The notes beneath the pieces were generated by a model. The model saw only the letters and a list, made by a program, of their open reading frames with translations, ran no database searches and was not told the origin of the DNA. Below, in pieces: positions 33,320 through 45,301 of a DNA stretch of 64,000 nt. Within the stretch, counting starts at the first letter, position 1. Each line of letters starts with the position of its first letter. Made by a program: the position numbers and the translations under genes. Source of the stretch: Uloborus plumipes (lineage: Eukaryota; Arthropoda; Arachnida; Araneae; Uloboridae); the NCBI GenBank assembly GCA_038373865.1, contig JAXGGA010004692.1:1-64000 (forward strand), read 5' to 3'.

Positions 33320-33530
33320 AGGGGCCGTGGTGACTTGATCGGTTTGGCGCTCAGCTCGTAACTAGTGGGTTCCGGGTGCAATGAAGGTCGGTCGAAGATC
33401 CTCCGTGCTCACTAAGGGTGTCTGGGCCACGTTAAATATGTTGTGGTCACAAAGTCCTCCAATTTCCCACGTCAAATCAATACCTCTGAGGGTGTTGAAC
33501 CAGAAGCTGTTCTGCTTCTGGATTGGATCA
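33320..33530 (+). mobile_element. tRNA-derived SINE, copy 2
   Basis: Collinear with 7597-7860: tRNA-like head with GGCCGTGGTGACTTGATCGG, then GAAGATCCTCCGTGCTCAC, ACGTTAAATATGTTGTGG, GGTCACAAAGTCC and ACCTCTGAGGGTG. It sits ~230 bp upstream of the serpin B exon, inside its presumed intron. Confidence 0.7.
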
Positions 33531-33955
33531 AAAGAAATCGAAACGTTGATAGATGAGGCTTTCATCTATAGTGTCTGTCCGAGGTATTTCCAACTTCCAC
33601 CTTGATGGTGTTCACTAAAACGGAAGTCGCGCATCTCTGCCTGAAATCGGATAGCATTGTCAACTTAAGCATCGGATACCCGGATGGTTTAATCGATAAC
33701 AACAACTGTAAAATGAAGTGCTCGGGGTGTCCGTGACAGGAACTTTGTTTTGTACGCCGGAGATAGTAGGTTCGATTCCCACCGGCGCCCTCTGTGTTTT
33801 ATTTCCTCTCTTCGTGCTAGTAACTCTTTCTTGTGTTGTCTTATCCGTCAAGAAATAAAGAAGTAAAACCTGGCTGGAAGCAATGACAGCCAATCTGTCC
33901 ATGTCGATTATTCACTGTAGGACACGTCAACAACAACAAATGGAGTATACACAGT
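33531..33955. other. SINE-like or tRNA-derived sequence, unresolved
   Basis: Contains a perfect B box, GGTTCGATTCC, at 33769-33779, followed by CACCGGCGCC. On the opposite strand this reads APVGIEPTI, a familiar by-product of tRNA-derived SINEs. No cloverleaf with paired acceptor ends could be drawn. Confidence 0.4.
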
Positions 33956-34371
33956 CAACGCCTCCTAAATACTAAATGCCTGCAACTTTCTGGTTTTTAG
34001 CACAGAGCAAAATTTCGTCCTTGATTCACGATACACTGCCATCTACCGGAGTTCTTCGAGAAAGAGAAATTAACGATTGGTTCATTTCTAAATTTAAATT
34101 TAAAAATCAACCAATCAAAAAATTTAATTCGAACATTGTTTGTTTCCATCGCCAATAGCTGTTAAATGCCCTTGGTTCACAAAGCACTGCCATCTACAGG
34201 AGTTCTTCAAAAAATTAACGGTTGGTTCATTTCTGAATTTAAATTTAAAAATTAACCAATCAAAAAATAACAACGGCATTATCGGATTGACGCAAGGTGG
34301 CGTTTAAAGTGGAACCCATCTCGACGGTAGCAAATCAAATGTACTAGGTATTTAGTATTTAGCAGGCGTTG
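33956..34371. mobile_element. Inverted-repeat MITE with internal direct repeats, copy 1
   Basis: The ends are CAACGCCTCCTAAATACTAA and its near complement. The 7-bp flank ACACAGT is duplicated (33949-33955 and 34372-34378). Inside, a ~100-bp module (GCCATCTAC-GGAGTTCTTC ... AACCAATCAAAAAAT) occurs twice in tandem. The sister copy is at 53274-53683. Confidence 0.8.
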
Positions 34372-34505
34372 ACACAGTACAGAAAGATTCTCCCGGAAAA
34401 GTAAGCAATTGATGAACCACGTGACTTATGGTGTGCAGTATAACACTAATGCTTGCCGGCCTTAACGTAAACAAAAAGATACCGTGTTCGATTCCCACTA
34501 TTTAA

Positions 34506-34907
34506 CCCTTTAAGCGGTCAATTATTTTACCAGAAATGCTTCCAAAAAAGACATATTTTTTTATTGCATATAGTTAAGTGCCATACTTAACAGAATAAGA
34601 ATATAAAGAATTTTTAAAATTTTTTTTTCGTTTTCAATGCTTTTACAATATTTTTTATTTTACAATTTTGGTCACAAAATCCCGAAATATTTGCTTTTTT
34701 CAAGTACATTCTGCATGAAGTAGTGAATGGTTTACAAATTATGCAAAAATTTCTCTCACACTTACTGTGAATTTTGAGGTTTACAATTTTCCGAACAGTT
34801 CAGGAAAACCAGAAAAGGAAATCTGAAACATGGTACGCCGTACGGGCAAACCAGATGAGGCCAATTTCGGGTAGTACGTACACCGTACGGGCAAACCGCT
34901 TAAAGGG
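34506..34907. mobile_element. piggyBac-like MITE, 402 bp
   Basis: TTAA at 34502-34505 and 34908-34911 flanks the ends CCCTTTAAGCGGT and ACCGCTTAAAGGG. TTAA target duplication with CCC-starting TIRs is the piggyBac hallmark. Further inside, CCGTACGGGCAAACC-type motifs occur near the right end. No ORF. Confidence 0.88.
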
Positions 34908-34911
34908 TTAA

Positions 34912-35310
34912 AGGTCTTTTTTTCTTCAATTTATTTATTTATTTATTTTTTAATTATTTTTTTTCTTTTATTCAGGACAACAAGCCAGAGCGCTTTAGTT
35001 TTTCTTCTGTAAAATTTTACAATAAAAGGATTTTAAAGTAACAAATACAGGCAACATAGATGCCAGTACTTTTTAAAACAAAATGTCATTTTTTTTTTTT
35101 TTTGCCTCCCGAAGTGTTGGGGCCACACATCCTTCAGTAAATAGGATAAAATACCGGATAAATAGGTACTGGAAAAAGACTCAAGTCAAGAAACAGTAGA
35201 AATTTAACATTGGCTTTAAGCGTGTTCACATTTACAAAATGACCACTTACTATCGTTTTAGCTACATTACAATTATTATGAATGGATTAATTTGTTCAGG
35301 AAGCCCATAT
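34912..35310. other. Unassigned AT-rich DNA
   Basis: Poly-T runs and a (TTTA)n stretch near 34930-34950. A B-box-like TGTTCGATTCCC lies just before, near 34488. Nothing else seen. Confidence 0.4.
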
Positions 35311-36116
35311 CAGTGGTTGGAAAAACTACATTTCTTTTGTAGCGAGCTACAACTACAACTACTTTGTTACAAAAGTAGTAAACTACAACTACTTTTTTCC
35401 AAAGCAACTACAAACTACTCTTGAAATGTAGTCGCTACTTCGCTACTTAAAAAAGTAAATAAATAAAAAGCATAACCGTTTGGGGGAGGATTGGAAAAAA
35501 TTCGAAAAGTGGTTTAGATTAAAAAAATTAATTTATTTGAAAATGGAATATTATTATAGGAATTGTCTATTACTTGTTTCTTTTCCTTTTTATTCTCTTT
35601 TCTTTTGCTCTAATTTGTTCTTTTAAGAATTTTTTTTTACAATTTTTACGAATATTCACCACAAGAAAGGATTCAAAAGTTGAAAGATTGAAAGAATTCG
35701 ACCTTCAAATTTTTAATAATTTCTTGCCAGGGATTATTTAGGCATGTGAAAATTATAATGCCAAATAAATCAATGACAACAAACAGATAGAATATATGGG
35801 ATCAAAATGATGTATCAAGATCAGGTCATATTTTCAAGATTTTATTTCTCATTGCGTCCGCTGGTGTACTCGTGTAAGATTTACACCAGTTGGATTCGAT
35901 TAAACTTAGTTTCTTTCTTTCTTTCCCCCCCCCCTTTTTTTTTAATTTTTTCATTTATTTATTTATTTTTTAAACAAATTGAAAAGCAGTTTCCGGAAAT
36001 CGCTACAAACTACTAATTTTTCTTTGTATCGCGCTACTTACTACTTTTTTTCCAAAGTAGTGCGCTACACTACAAACGACTGAAAAGTGTAGCTACTACA
36101 GTACTTCCGACCACTG
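35311..36116. mobile_element. hAT-like family F1 copy
   Basis: Starts CAGTGGTTGGAAAAACTACA and ends TACTTCCGACCACTG; 806 bp. Flanks GCCCATAT and ACCCCTAT match at 6/8. Contains the shared F1 interior (CTTGCCAGGGA, ATTGCGTCCGCTG, TTACACCAGT). Confidence 0.85.
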
Positions 36117-36753
36117 ACCCCTATTAGTTTTAGAAAAGCTAAATCAAAAGTTATGCCTTATTTAGAATGCGAATGAACAAATACACAACCTTCATTCTTT
36201 TTCTTACATTTGCACTGTTCTGGCTTCTGTACATTGGCAATTTCTATATTTCCAATGGCGTTGGAAATGTCAATTTTCGGATAAAAATCTTTAAAAAAGT
36301 TAATAACCAATATTTATATTGAGCTGGTACAGCTATAAATTGAGTAAAAATAAAAACATTTATCGCACGTTCCATGATAAGATTACAGTTAACTTCATAA
36401 TTATATGCAAATAAAGTCAAGGCGAGAGAGAAACCGTATTCTGGTCGGCTTTGCCTCACCATTTTAAAAAAGAACGAGTTTGAATTTGTATATGCACAAC
36501 CTTTTATTTATTTCAAGATTTCAAAGTTATGCATAAATTTTATCCGGATCTACTAAAAGGAAAATACAATTTCCCCCTTTTATTGAAAACACATTTGTTC
36601 TGAGGACTTTTATTAAGAGGATGTTTCATAAACCGACATACCTACCGTTTAAGGGAGAAAAAGGTTTTAAAGTTCAAATGCTCTTAAAAAAGAAATGATT
36701 TTTTTTTTTTTTAGCATTTGAAATATTTAAAAATATTTTGAATAACGCGAGGT
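36117..36753. other. Unassigned AT-rich DNA
   Basis: Small ORFs without recognisable features. Nothing else seen. Confidence 0.4.
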
Positions 36754-36879
36754 CCTTTTTTTTAATACGCTTTTATTAGTTTCACACGTGGGTTTGAATG
36801 TATGTATGTAACTCTGAATAAAAGATAAAATTCACGTTCTTTGCAAATATAAAAGTAATATCTTTAATACTATTATTAA

Positions 36880-37386
36880 CCCTAGAGCCGCTATTTTGAC
36901 AGGCCGACACATCAAGCTTTAGTTTCAACAGTTTCAACACTTTGGATCCAACTTATTTACTTTTACTTTCATTTTTCATTGTTGCGGAGTAAGGTTACCA
37001 GAGCAAAGTTTCAGACATTGCCAAATTCACGTGCCGCTAATAATTTTGTACACTGAAAATTTACCAAAACGCGATAACTTGCCAGATAAGACAACCATCC
37101 ATCAATCGGCAGAAATAAATAGTACGAGTTGGATCCAAAGTGGTGAAACTTAGGGCCGAATTCAAGTGAAAAACCATTGCAATCGCTTCGAGGCAATCGC
37201 AGTAGAACAAAGTTGCAATCGCTACTGGAAGTCGAATTACATCAGAATCGCATCTTGTAGCGATTGTAACGTTTCACTTGAATCCAAATTTGGGAATTTG
37301 CGATTGCATTGGTGAGTTGCGATCGTCCGTGTTTCACTTGAATTCATGCCTTAATCTTGATGCGTCGGCTGGTCTATATAGGGACC
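36880..37386. mobile_element. TTAA-site MITE (piggyBac-like), GCCGACGCATCAAG family copy 2
   Basis: TTAA at 36876-36879 and 37387-37390. The left end is CCCTAGAGCCGCTATTTTGA; the right end in reverse is GGTCCCTATATAGACCAGCC. Both lead into GCCGAC-CATCAAG. The empty site in copy A of F7 supports the boundaries. The TIR match is imperfect for two bases. Confidence 0.75.
37153..37350. mobile_element. Harbinger-like MITE nested in the TTAA MITE
   Basis: The 3-bp duplication TTA (37150-37152 and 37351-37353) flanks GGGCCGAATTCAAGTGAAA and, in reverse, GGCATGAATTCAAGTGAAA. Several GCAATCGC/GCGATTG motifs inside. 198 bp, non-coding. Confidence 0.8.
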
Positions 37387-37710
37387 TTAATTAATACTAA
37401 AGACTAAACTAATTACATGTTGATGTATATTACAAGTGCATGTAAACTTAGCGGATATTCAAATTTTTCTCTTTTTAGTTTGATTAACTCTAAAAGCGTA
37501 CTTTATAGTTTTTTAAAACTATATTTAAGATTATTTATCTACTCAAGGGTCTTACAATTTTGGCGAATTGTTATTTGATTGACAGAGTTTTTGAAAGCAA
37601 AGATTGAACATCGTTTGAATGTTTATAAAAGTTTCGAAACTGTTTGTTTGTTTGTGCAGACCTAGTGCATCATACTTTCATGTGGCATCACTGAAGTGTG
37701 AAGGCCAATA

Positions 37711-37886
37711 CAGTCGACATTCGATATAACGACCATCTCCGTCCTAAACAAAACGGTCTTTGTAACGAATGATCGCTTTTAGAGGTGGAACTAAACAGCA
37801 TATTGGGATACAGTTGGGGTTTTTTTACAGGTCGTTATGTTAGGATGGTCTTTATAACGTGTGGTCGTTATAACGAGCGTCGACTG
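37711..37886. mobile_element. Tc1/pogo-like MITE, 176 bp, copy 1
   Basis: Flanked by TA (37709-37710 and 37887-37888), with ends CAGTCGACATTCGATATAAC and its near complement GTTATAACGAGCGTCGACTG. The second copy at 44712-44887 has exactly the same length. Confidence 0.88.
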
Positions 37887-38859
37887 TACTATGAGAATTT
37901 TGAAGCCCAGTTTCCCAACTAGCTTTAGGCATTTGGGATCTGTTCGATGCGAAGCTGCACTGAGAATTTTGTTTTGTCAAGAGACACTAGGATGCCGCTT
38001 GATTCACATGCCGCTCATTCACATGCCGCTTGATCATAAGATATGAACGCTGTCGATATTCTGCGTCTCGAAAATTGACCGACTGGCACCAGGTTTGATC
38101 CTGCGCCGTTGGACGTGAACACTCTTTGCTCTATTGTGCATCTCATGGCAGCAAGGATTTTTCAAATGCGATTTCCATATCGTCAGAGACCCATTCCTCT
38201 ACTTCTTAGTACGACATAACTATGAAATTTATTTTGTCTGATGCTTTTTTCCAGTATCTTTTACAAACTATATTTTTTGATCTTAAGCCTATGCTCTCCG
38301 ATAGCATGGTTTTATCAAACAGTGATAATGATTATATTGAAGGATGTGCTCAACCTGTTATTTTTTTTCTGTATAATGATTCGGCGCTTCCAGATTTCCT
38401 TTTAAAAAGCGACCGATTTTATGAACCAGTAATTTTATAAGTGACGGTTACTAAATTAGCATTTGAAATTCAAAGCACGAGGTTTACATTTCTTTGTAAA
38501 TATCTAGTTTATTATTTCAAGTTACTATCAATATACAATACAAATGTGTAGAAAAAGGGCAGTTGAATATTGCAGCAGAAAAAAAAGAGATGAAATTGAA
38601 ATATTAAAGAGAAAAGAAGAGGCAGTTTTTCCCGGTAATTATTTTTTCTAGTAATAAATTTTGTAGATAGTTCTTTTTCTTAGTACGCCTCAAGTTGATC
38701 AGCTAATTTTTATAATTTGTTTATAATAAGTAAAAGACCATGTTTCTGTAAAAAAAAAAAAAGGTGTTCCAGAAATTTACAGAGGACTCTGCCTGCAACG
38801 GGACTTGAACAGTGATAAATCTCAAACCTCACTTATCTACTTTCTCTGCCTGTCCTAAC
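37887..38859. other. Intergenic DNA with a tRNA-like B box on the minus strand
   Basis: A short tandem CATTCACATGCCGCT near 38002-38035. On the minus strand near 38800-38815 TGTTCAAGTCCCG looks like a B box, so a SINE relic may occupy about 38770-38858. No gene seen. Confidence 0.4.
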
Positions 38860-39705
38860 CAGTGGTCGGAAGTAGCGCGCTACAAATAGAGAAACTACTG
38901 TAGTAGCTACATTTTTCAGTAGCTTGTAGTGTAGCGCACTACTTTTCAAAAAAAAGTAGAGTAGCGCGTAGCACGCTACAAAAAATAGTAGTTTGTAGCG
39001 ATTTCTGGAAACTACTTTTAAATTTAAACAATGAATTAATAAATGAAAAAAAAAAAGAGAACGAAGGAAAAAAACAAGGTTTAATTGACTCTGACTAGTG
39101 CAAATCTTGCACGAGTACAGCAACGGACGCGATGAGAACTGAGAACCATAAAAATATGAGCTGATCCTAAAAAACAACATTTTGACGAAATACATTCTAT
39201 CTGTTTGATGTCATTGGTTTATTTGACATCATAACTTTATATTCTTTCAAATAATTTTCATGTTTGTAAATATTTCCTGGCAAGAAATTTAACAGAAATG
39301 AAGGTTGAAGTCTTTCAATCTGTCAACTTTTGAATCCTTTCTTGCTGCGAATATTCGTAAAAATTGTAAAAAAAAATCTAAAAAGGACAAATTTTAGCAA
39401 AAAAAAAAGGGGGGGGGAACAAAAAGGAAAAGTAAAAAATGAATTCAAAGACTATTTCTAGTTCTATTTCGTATTTAATTGATTTAATTTATTAATGTAA
39501 ACCACTTTTCGAATATTTTCGGTCAATACTTAAACGGTGTATGCTTTTTATTTATTTATTTTTAAAAAGTAGCGAAGTACCGACTACAATTCAGTAGTTT
39601 GTAGTCGCTACATTTAAAAAAAAGCAGTTGTAGTTAACTACATTTATAACAAAGTAGTTGTAGTTGTAGTTCGCTACAAAAGAAATGTAGTTTTTCCAAC
39701 CACTG
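38860..39705. mobile_element. hAT-like family F1 copy, reverse orientation
   Basis: Starts CAGTGGTCGGAAGTAGCGCG and ends TTTTTCCAACCACTG; 846 bp. Flanks GTCCTAAC and GCCCTAAC match at 7/8. Confidence 0.88.
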
Positions 39706-39933
39706 GCCCTAACGAAATAGTTGCAGTGTCAAAGTCAGTGGTCGGAAGTAGCGCGCTACAAGTAGCGAAACTACTGTAGTAGCTACATTTTTTAGTAGTT
39801 TGTAGTGTAGCGCACTACTTTAAAAAAAAGTAGAGTAGTGAGTAGCGCGATACAAAAAAAAAAAAAAATAGTAGTTAGTAGCGATTTCTGAAAACTACTT
39901 TTAAATTACAAAAATAAATAAATAAATGAAAAA

Positions 39934-41753
39934 CTAGCTGTCGTGGCAGTCACGAAATTTTCTTCTATATCTATCTTATGAATTCCAGTTACAAAATAAA
40001 ATACGTACTCGCCCGAGTAATTGGAGACAGCTACAATTTCCCAATTATCGTAATAACCCTGCAAATGCAGAATCAATGAGCGAAATTGGAAATCATTGCA
40101 AAAGCCTTGTTTAGATTAATTGCAAACATTTTATTTGTTAGTAAAAAGAAATTGGCAACAGTTAAAAATTTCAAATCATTGAAAGTTTTCAGCTGTTTTG
40201 ATAATTAAATAGCGTGAAAGCGATTTTTTAATGAATTAATTTTTCGCATTGCTGACTAAGCGCAAAAATCACCCCACCCTCCCCCTGGGGCGATTGGCGC
40301 CAAAATTTAATCGATGCTTGCTTCCATATTGGGTTAGTGTTATTCCAAATTTCATTCAAATCGCAGCAATATTTCCCGAGATACAGGAGGTGCAATGACA
40401 AAATAAGCACTTTTGATTGCTCCACCCCCATTTGAGATATTGACACACAAATTGAATCAGCACCTGTACTCAATAGGGTCTACCTATGGACCAATTTTCG
40501 TTTGATTCTGCCGGTTACTTCCTGAGATATAGCAGTCACCCTCGTGCAGAACACGTGCGATTGCTCCACCCCCCTTCGAGATATTGACAAACAAATTGAA
40601 TCAGCACCTGTACTCAGTAGGGTCTACCTATGGACCAATTTTCGTTTGATTCCGCCGGTTACTTCCTGAGATATAGCAATCACCCCCGCGCAGAACACGT
40701 GCGATTGCTCCACCCCCCTTGGAGGAATTCGCTAAAAAAAGTCAGGTGCACCAGTTCACATGGTGGTACATATGTGCAAAAATTTTTGTTCGATTTCATT
40801 CAGTAGTTTTTGCTCTAGCGCGGCCACAAAAACTGGTCACACACATACAGACTCCACACACAGACACACACACACACAGACAGACAGACATTTTCCAAAA
40901 ATGATCGAAATGGACTCAGCGCACCTCAAAACGTGCAAATCCGTCAAAATTCGACATTCGAAAATTTTCACGAAACCAATACTTTCTTCTATTTATTAGG
41001 TATAGAAGAAAGTAAAAAAATCTGGTATGGGTCCCACACTACTTCCTTTTACGTGTAAATTTCTTTGTAGATGCCTTAGTGTTAAATTTATGCTATGAGT
41101 GAGCAAGATATCAATTCGAACATTTACACCCCTAGTTTGCTTCGAAACAATGCAAAACAAATGTTTTACAATGATTCATTTACTAAATATCGCCGATTTT
41201 AACATCATTCAGTGAATTTTTCGCAAAATATCGCCAATTGCGCCAAATTGAACCCAAATTCAAAAAAAAAAAAATATGTCGCCAAGTTGGCGTGAAACAC
41301 TTGGCGACATAACGGAAAGTGGTCGCGCCAATGCATATCTTTCCCTCTGCATTGAAATTAACACTGATTTTCCCCAAAAAAAAGGGGTAAAACACCCCCT
41401 TGGGAACCTTCAAATGCAACCACAAGGGGAGGTGCACAACTAGACCATCCTCAGAGCCTACATACCAAGCTAGAAGCTTCTACGGCATATAGTTTTTGAG
41501 TTATGCGACCCACATACGCACACACGTACATACAGACGTCACACGAAAACTCGTCGTAATTAACTCGGGGGTGGTTGAAAAATTTTTTTCGGCTGCTTAT
41601 ATGTTGGTAGGTACATATGCACGTGCTGACAGGTCAAAAAAACTAAGGAATTTTCATTCGGGGGTGAGCAAAATCAAAATTTAGACTCAAATTTGAGTGA
41701 TTTTTTTTTCGCGATCACAATACTTCCTTTACTACGTAAAAGGAAGTAAAAAG
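39934..41753. mobile_element. Repeats inserted in the F1 copy, including F2 copy 2
   Basis: 39934-41013 is a repeat related to 29035-29340, ending in a hairpin-forming ACTTTCTTCTATTTATTAGG followed by its complement. 41019-41753 is a reverse-oriented copy of F2 ending CCTTTACTACGTAAAAGGAA. A CA/GACA microsatellite lies at about 40850-40890. Confidence 0.7.
40290..40721. repeat. Three tandem 144-bp units
   Basis: The marker GAGATATTGACA-ACAAATT occurs at 40434 and 40578, and a degenerate form at 40722, giving a period of 144. The first unit (40290-40433) is much more diverged. The two later units share GTCTACCTATGGACCAATTT. Confidence 0.85.
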
Positions 41754-42177
41754 AGAACGAAGGAAAAAATAACAAGGTTTTTCTTGTGGCGAATATTCGT
41801 AAAAACTGTAAAAAAAAATCTAAAGGACAAATTTTAGCAAAAAAAGGAACAAAAAGGAAACTTAACAAGTAAATTCAAAGACAATTCCTATTTCTATTCC
41901 ACATTCGAATGAGGTAATTTTTTAATCTAAACCACTTTTCGAATTTTTTCGGTCGATCCTCAAACGGTGTATTCTTTTTATTTATTTATTTTTTGAAAAG
42001 TAGCGAAGTAGCAACTACATTTCAAAAGTAGTGTAGCTCGCTAAATTTAAAAAAAAAGTAGTTGTAGCTGTAGTTAACTACATTTATAAGAAAGTAGTTG
42101 TAGTTGTAGTTCGCTACGAAAAATATGTAGTTTTTCCAAACACTGGTCAAAGTCATAGAGACCCGATTACTCTAATG

Positions 42178-43032
42178 CAGTGGTCAGAAGTAGCGCGCTA
42201 CAAGTAGCGAAACTACTGTAGTAGCTACATTTTTTAGTAGTTTGTAGTGTAGCGCACTACTTTAAAAAAAAAAGTAGAGTAGCGAATAGCGCGATACAAA
42301 AAAGTAGTAGTTTGTAGCGATTTCTAGAAACTACTTTTAAATTAAATGAATAAATTAATTAATTAAAAAAATTTAAAAAGAGAACGATGGAAAACAAACA
42401 AGGTTTAATTGACTCTGACTGGTGCAAAACTTGCACGAGTACAGCAGCGGATGTAATGAGAAATAACCATAAAATTATGAGCTGATCTTAAATACATCAT
42501 TTTGACTAAATAACTTCTATCTGTTTGATGTCATTGGTTTATTTGGCATCATAATTTTTATATTCCTTCAAATAGTTTTAATGTTCCTAATTCTTCCCTG
42601 GCAAGAAATTAAAAAAAAAATTGAAAGGTGAATTCCGTCTATCTTTCAACTTTTGAATCCTTTCTTGTGGCGACTATTTGTAAAAATTGTAAAAATAATC
42701 TAAAGAGGACAAATTTTAACAAAAAAAAAAAAAAAGGAACAAAAAGGAAAAGTAACAAATAAATTCAAAGACAATTCCTAGTTCTATTCCATATTCAAAT
42801 GAGTTAATTTATTAATGTAAACCACTTTTTTATTTTTTTCGATCAATCCTCAAACGGTGCATGTTTTTTATTTATTTATTTTTTTAAAAAGTAGCGAAGT
42901 AGCGACATTTTTAAAAAAGTAGTAGTCACTACATTTTTAAAAAAGTAGTTGTAGTTGTAGTTAATTACATTTATAATAAAGTAGTTGTAGTTGTAGTTCG
43001 CTACGAAAAATATGTAGTTTTTCCAAACACTG
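42178..43032. mobile_element. hAT-like family F1 copy, tandem duplicate of its neighbour
   Basis: Starts CAGTGGTCAGAAGTAGCGCG and ends CCAAACACTG. The left flank is not a TSD. The right flank (43033-43064) repeats the 32 bases that follow the previous copy (42146-42177) with one difference. Confidence 0.85.
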
Positions 43033-43064
43033 GTCAAAGTCATAGAGACCCGATTATTCTAATG

Positions 43065-43493
43065 TGCCCAGCGCCCCCAATATGCTACAGAATAAGGCCC
43101 TGGTCCCTGCTTATGGCCCACCGTTCCGGAAATGACCTCAAACTAAAAGCTGAATTCGCAATAACGTGAAACACTAAACAAGTGACACATAAATTGCTTT
43201 TTTTTCTGGAAGCTTCAAGAAAATGAAGGTCTTTTCCAAGCAGCAGTTTTCCAATTCCTTTTATTTCTAAATGGTGATTAATTATGTTTAGCTTACAGTA
43301 AAGCAGTTTCTTTAGGCATGCATCTGCGTATCGTCACTAAAAATATATCGTGAGGTAAACACAGCTTCCGTCTAGTGTTCTGAGTCACTTGACGAGTTGA
43401 TTTCGCTCCCCAGACTAGATGAATGATGTTGCTAACTTTTAAAAGTAGATTTTCGATAGTGCACGATTTCATACAGTGAAAATGGGGTTATAC
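43065..43493. other. Unassigned intergenic DNA
   Basis: Nothing recognisable seen. Confidence 0.4.
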
Positions 43494-44308
43494 CAGTGGT
43501 TGGAAAAACTACATTTCTTTTGTAGCGAACTACAACTACGACTACTTTTTAAAAAAATGTAGCAACTACAAACTACTTTTGAAATGTTGTCGCTACTTCG
43601 CTGCTTTTTAAAAAATAAATTAAAAAAAAGCATACACCATTTGAGAAATTCGAAACGTGGTTCGGATTAAAAATTAACTTATTATTTGAACACGGAATAT
43701 TACTAGGAATTTGTCTACTTTTTTTGCTCTAATTTGTCTACTTTTTTTGCTCTAATTTGTCTATTTAAGAGGTTTTTTTTTTTTACAATTTTACGAATAT
43801 TCGCAGCAAGATAGAATTCAGAAGTTGAAAGATTGAAAAATTTAACCTTCAAATTTCTAATAATTTCTTGCCAGAGAATGCTTAGTATTATGAAAATTAT
43901 TTGTCGGAATAAGAAAATTATGATGCCAAATAAACCAATGACGTCAAACAGATAGAATGTATGGCGTCAAAATGATGTATCTAAGATCAGCTGACATTTT
44001 TATGGTTCTTATTTCTCATTGCGTCCGCTGGTGCTTTCGTGCAAGATTTGTACCTATCAGATTCGATTAAATCATATTCGAAAGAATTTCTCTCTTTCTC
44101 TCTCTCGCTTTATTTTCATTTATTTATTTATTTATTTATTTTCAATTACAAATTTAAAAGTAGTTTTCGAAAATCGCTACAAACTGCTATTTGTTTGTAT
44201 CGCGCTACTCACTACTCTACTTTTTTTTTAAAAAAAGTAGTGCGCTACACTACAAACTAACTACTAAAAATGTAGCTACTGCAGTAGTTCCGCTACTTCC
44301 GACCACTG
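43494..44308. mobile_element. hAT-like family F1 copy
   Basis: Starts CAGTGGTTGGAAAAACTACA and ends CTTCCGACCACTG; 815 bp; exact TSD GGTTATAC at 43486-43493 and 44309-44316. Confidence 0.92.
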
Positions 44309-44711
44309 GGTTATACTACAGGTACATCGCTCAAAGTCGAATATATCACGCTTTTTCTCCGACTCCTGAAAAAGCAAAGGCAAAAAAAAAAAAAAAAAAA
44401 TGTTTTACCATGAGTCCACTTAAGTCGCATAGCTTCGTTTTTCTAAAGAAAGTTCGTTTTCTTTCTCTTTTTTTCATTAGTGTACAGGGAAGTTTTCAAT
44501 TCATATAAATTGCTACAATTAAAGCTATAATGGTTTAAATCTTTATTTCACAAAAAAGCAATTGGAATATTTTTAATTACCTGCTTACAGTCTTGAAAGA
44601 GCAATGAATAAAATACAGTCAATCCTCGTTTGTCACGGTTAACTCGTTCCAGACTCTATCGCGATATCTGAATTCCCGCGAGAAGTAGGATTCTTATTAG
44701 TAAATCTAATA
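44309..44711. other. Intergenic DNA with a pogo/Tigger-like terminus
   Basis: From about 44619, after TA, CAGTCAATCCTCGTTTGTCA resembles a Tigger/pogo end. A counterpart ending TCGAGAGTCGACTG-TA lies at about 48805-48868. They may be the two ends of one element split by later insertions, or two separate relics. Confidence 0.4.
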
Positions 44712-44887
44712 CAGTCGACGCTCGATATAACGACCGTCTCCGTCCTACAGAAAACGGTTTTTATAACGAGTGGTCGCTATAAGAGGTAGAACATGGAGTA
44801 TATTGGGATACAGTTGGGGGTTTTCTCACCTGTCGTTATATCAGGATGGTCTTTGTAACGTGTGGTCGTTATAACGAGCGCCGACTG
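44712..44887. mobile_element. Tc1/pogo-like MITE, 176 bp, copy 2
   Basis: TA at 44710-44711 and 44888-44889. The ends are CAGTCGACGCTCGATATAAC and complement. Collinear with 37711-37886. Confidence 0.88.
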
Positions 44888-45301
44888 TATTTTCGTTATT
44901 AAAATCCCACTTACAACCTACTCAACCGAACTTCGTCAAGAAAGAGAGATTCAAATGTTTAACCTTCTCCCAGGGGATAGATAGTACAACTGTATGAAGA
45001 CAATTTCCATTGAATAAACAGGGGGTCATGGGAAGTCATGGGAACACTTAGTGTTGCTAATCTTCAAACTGTATTTTAATCTTCCCTTTTATGCTAAGTT
45101 CCAATAGAGCCATTGAAAAGAACTTAATTTTAACCAGTGGTCGGAAGTAGCGCGCTACAAGTAGCGAAGCTACTGTAGTAGCTATATTTTTAGTAGTTTG
45201 TAGTGTTGCGCACTACTGATTAAAAAAAGTAGAGTAGTGAGTAGCGCGATACAAAAAAATAGTAGTTTGTAGCGATTTCTGGAAACAACTTTTAAATTAA
45301 A

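Larger units (their letters stand above)
36754..37545. repeat. Dispersed repeat family F7, copy B, split by a MITE
   Basis: Collinear with copy A (27621-28617) on both sides of the insertion 36880-37386. It gives the empty-site sequence for the foldback in copy A, and copy A does the same for the MITE here. Confidence 0.75.
39736..42145. mobile_element. hAT-like family F1 copy with large internal insertion
   Basis: Starts CAGTGGTCGGAAGTAGCGCG and ends CCAAACACTG, with the exact TSD GTCAAAGT at 39728-39735 and 42146-42153. About 1.8 kb of foreign repeats sits at 39934-41753. The resumed F1 sequence lacks ~300 bp of the standard interior. Confidence 0.88.
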
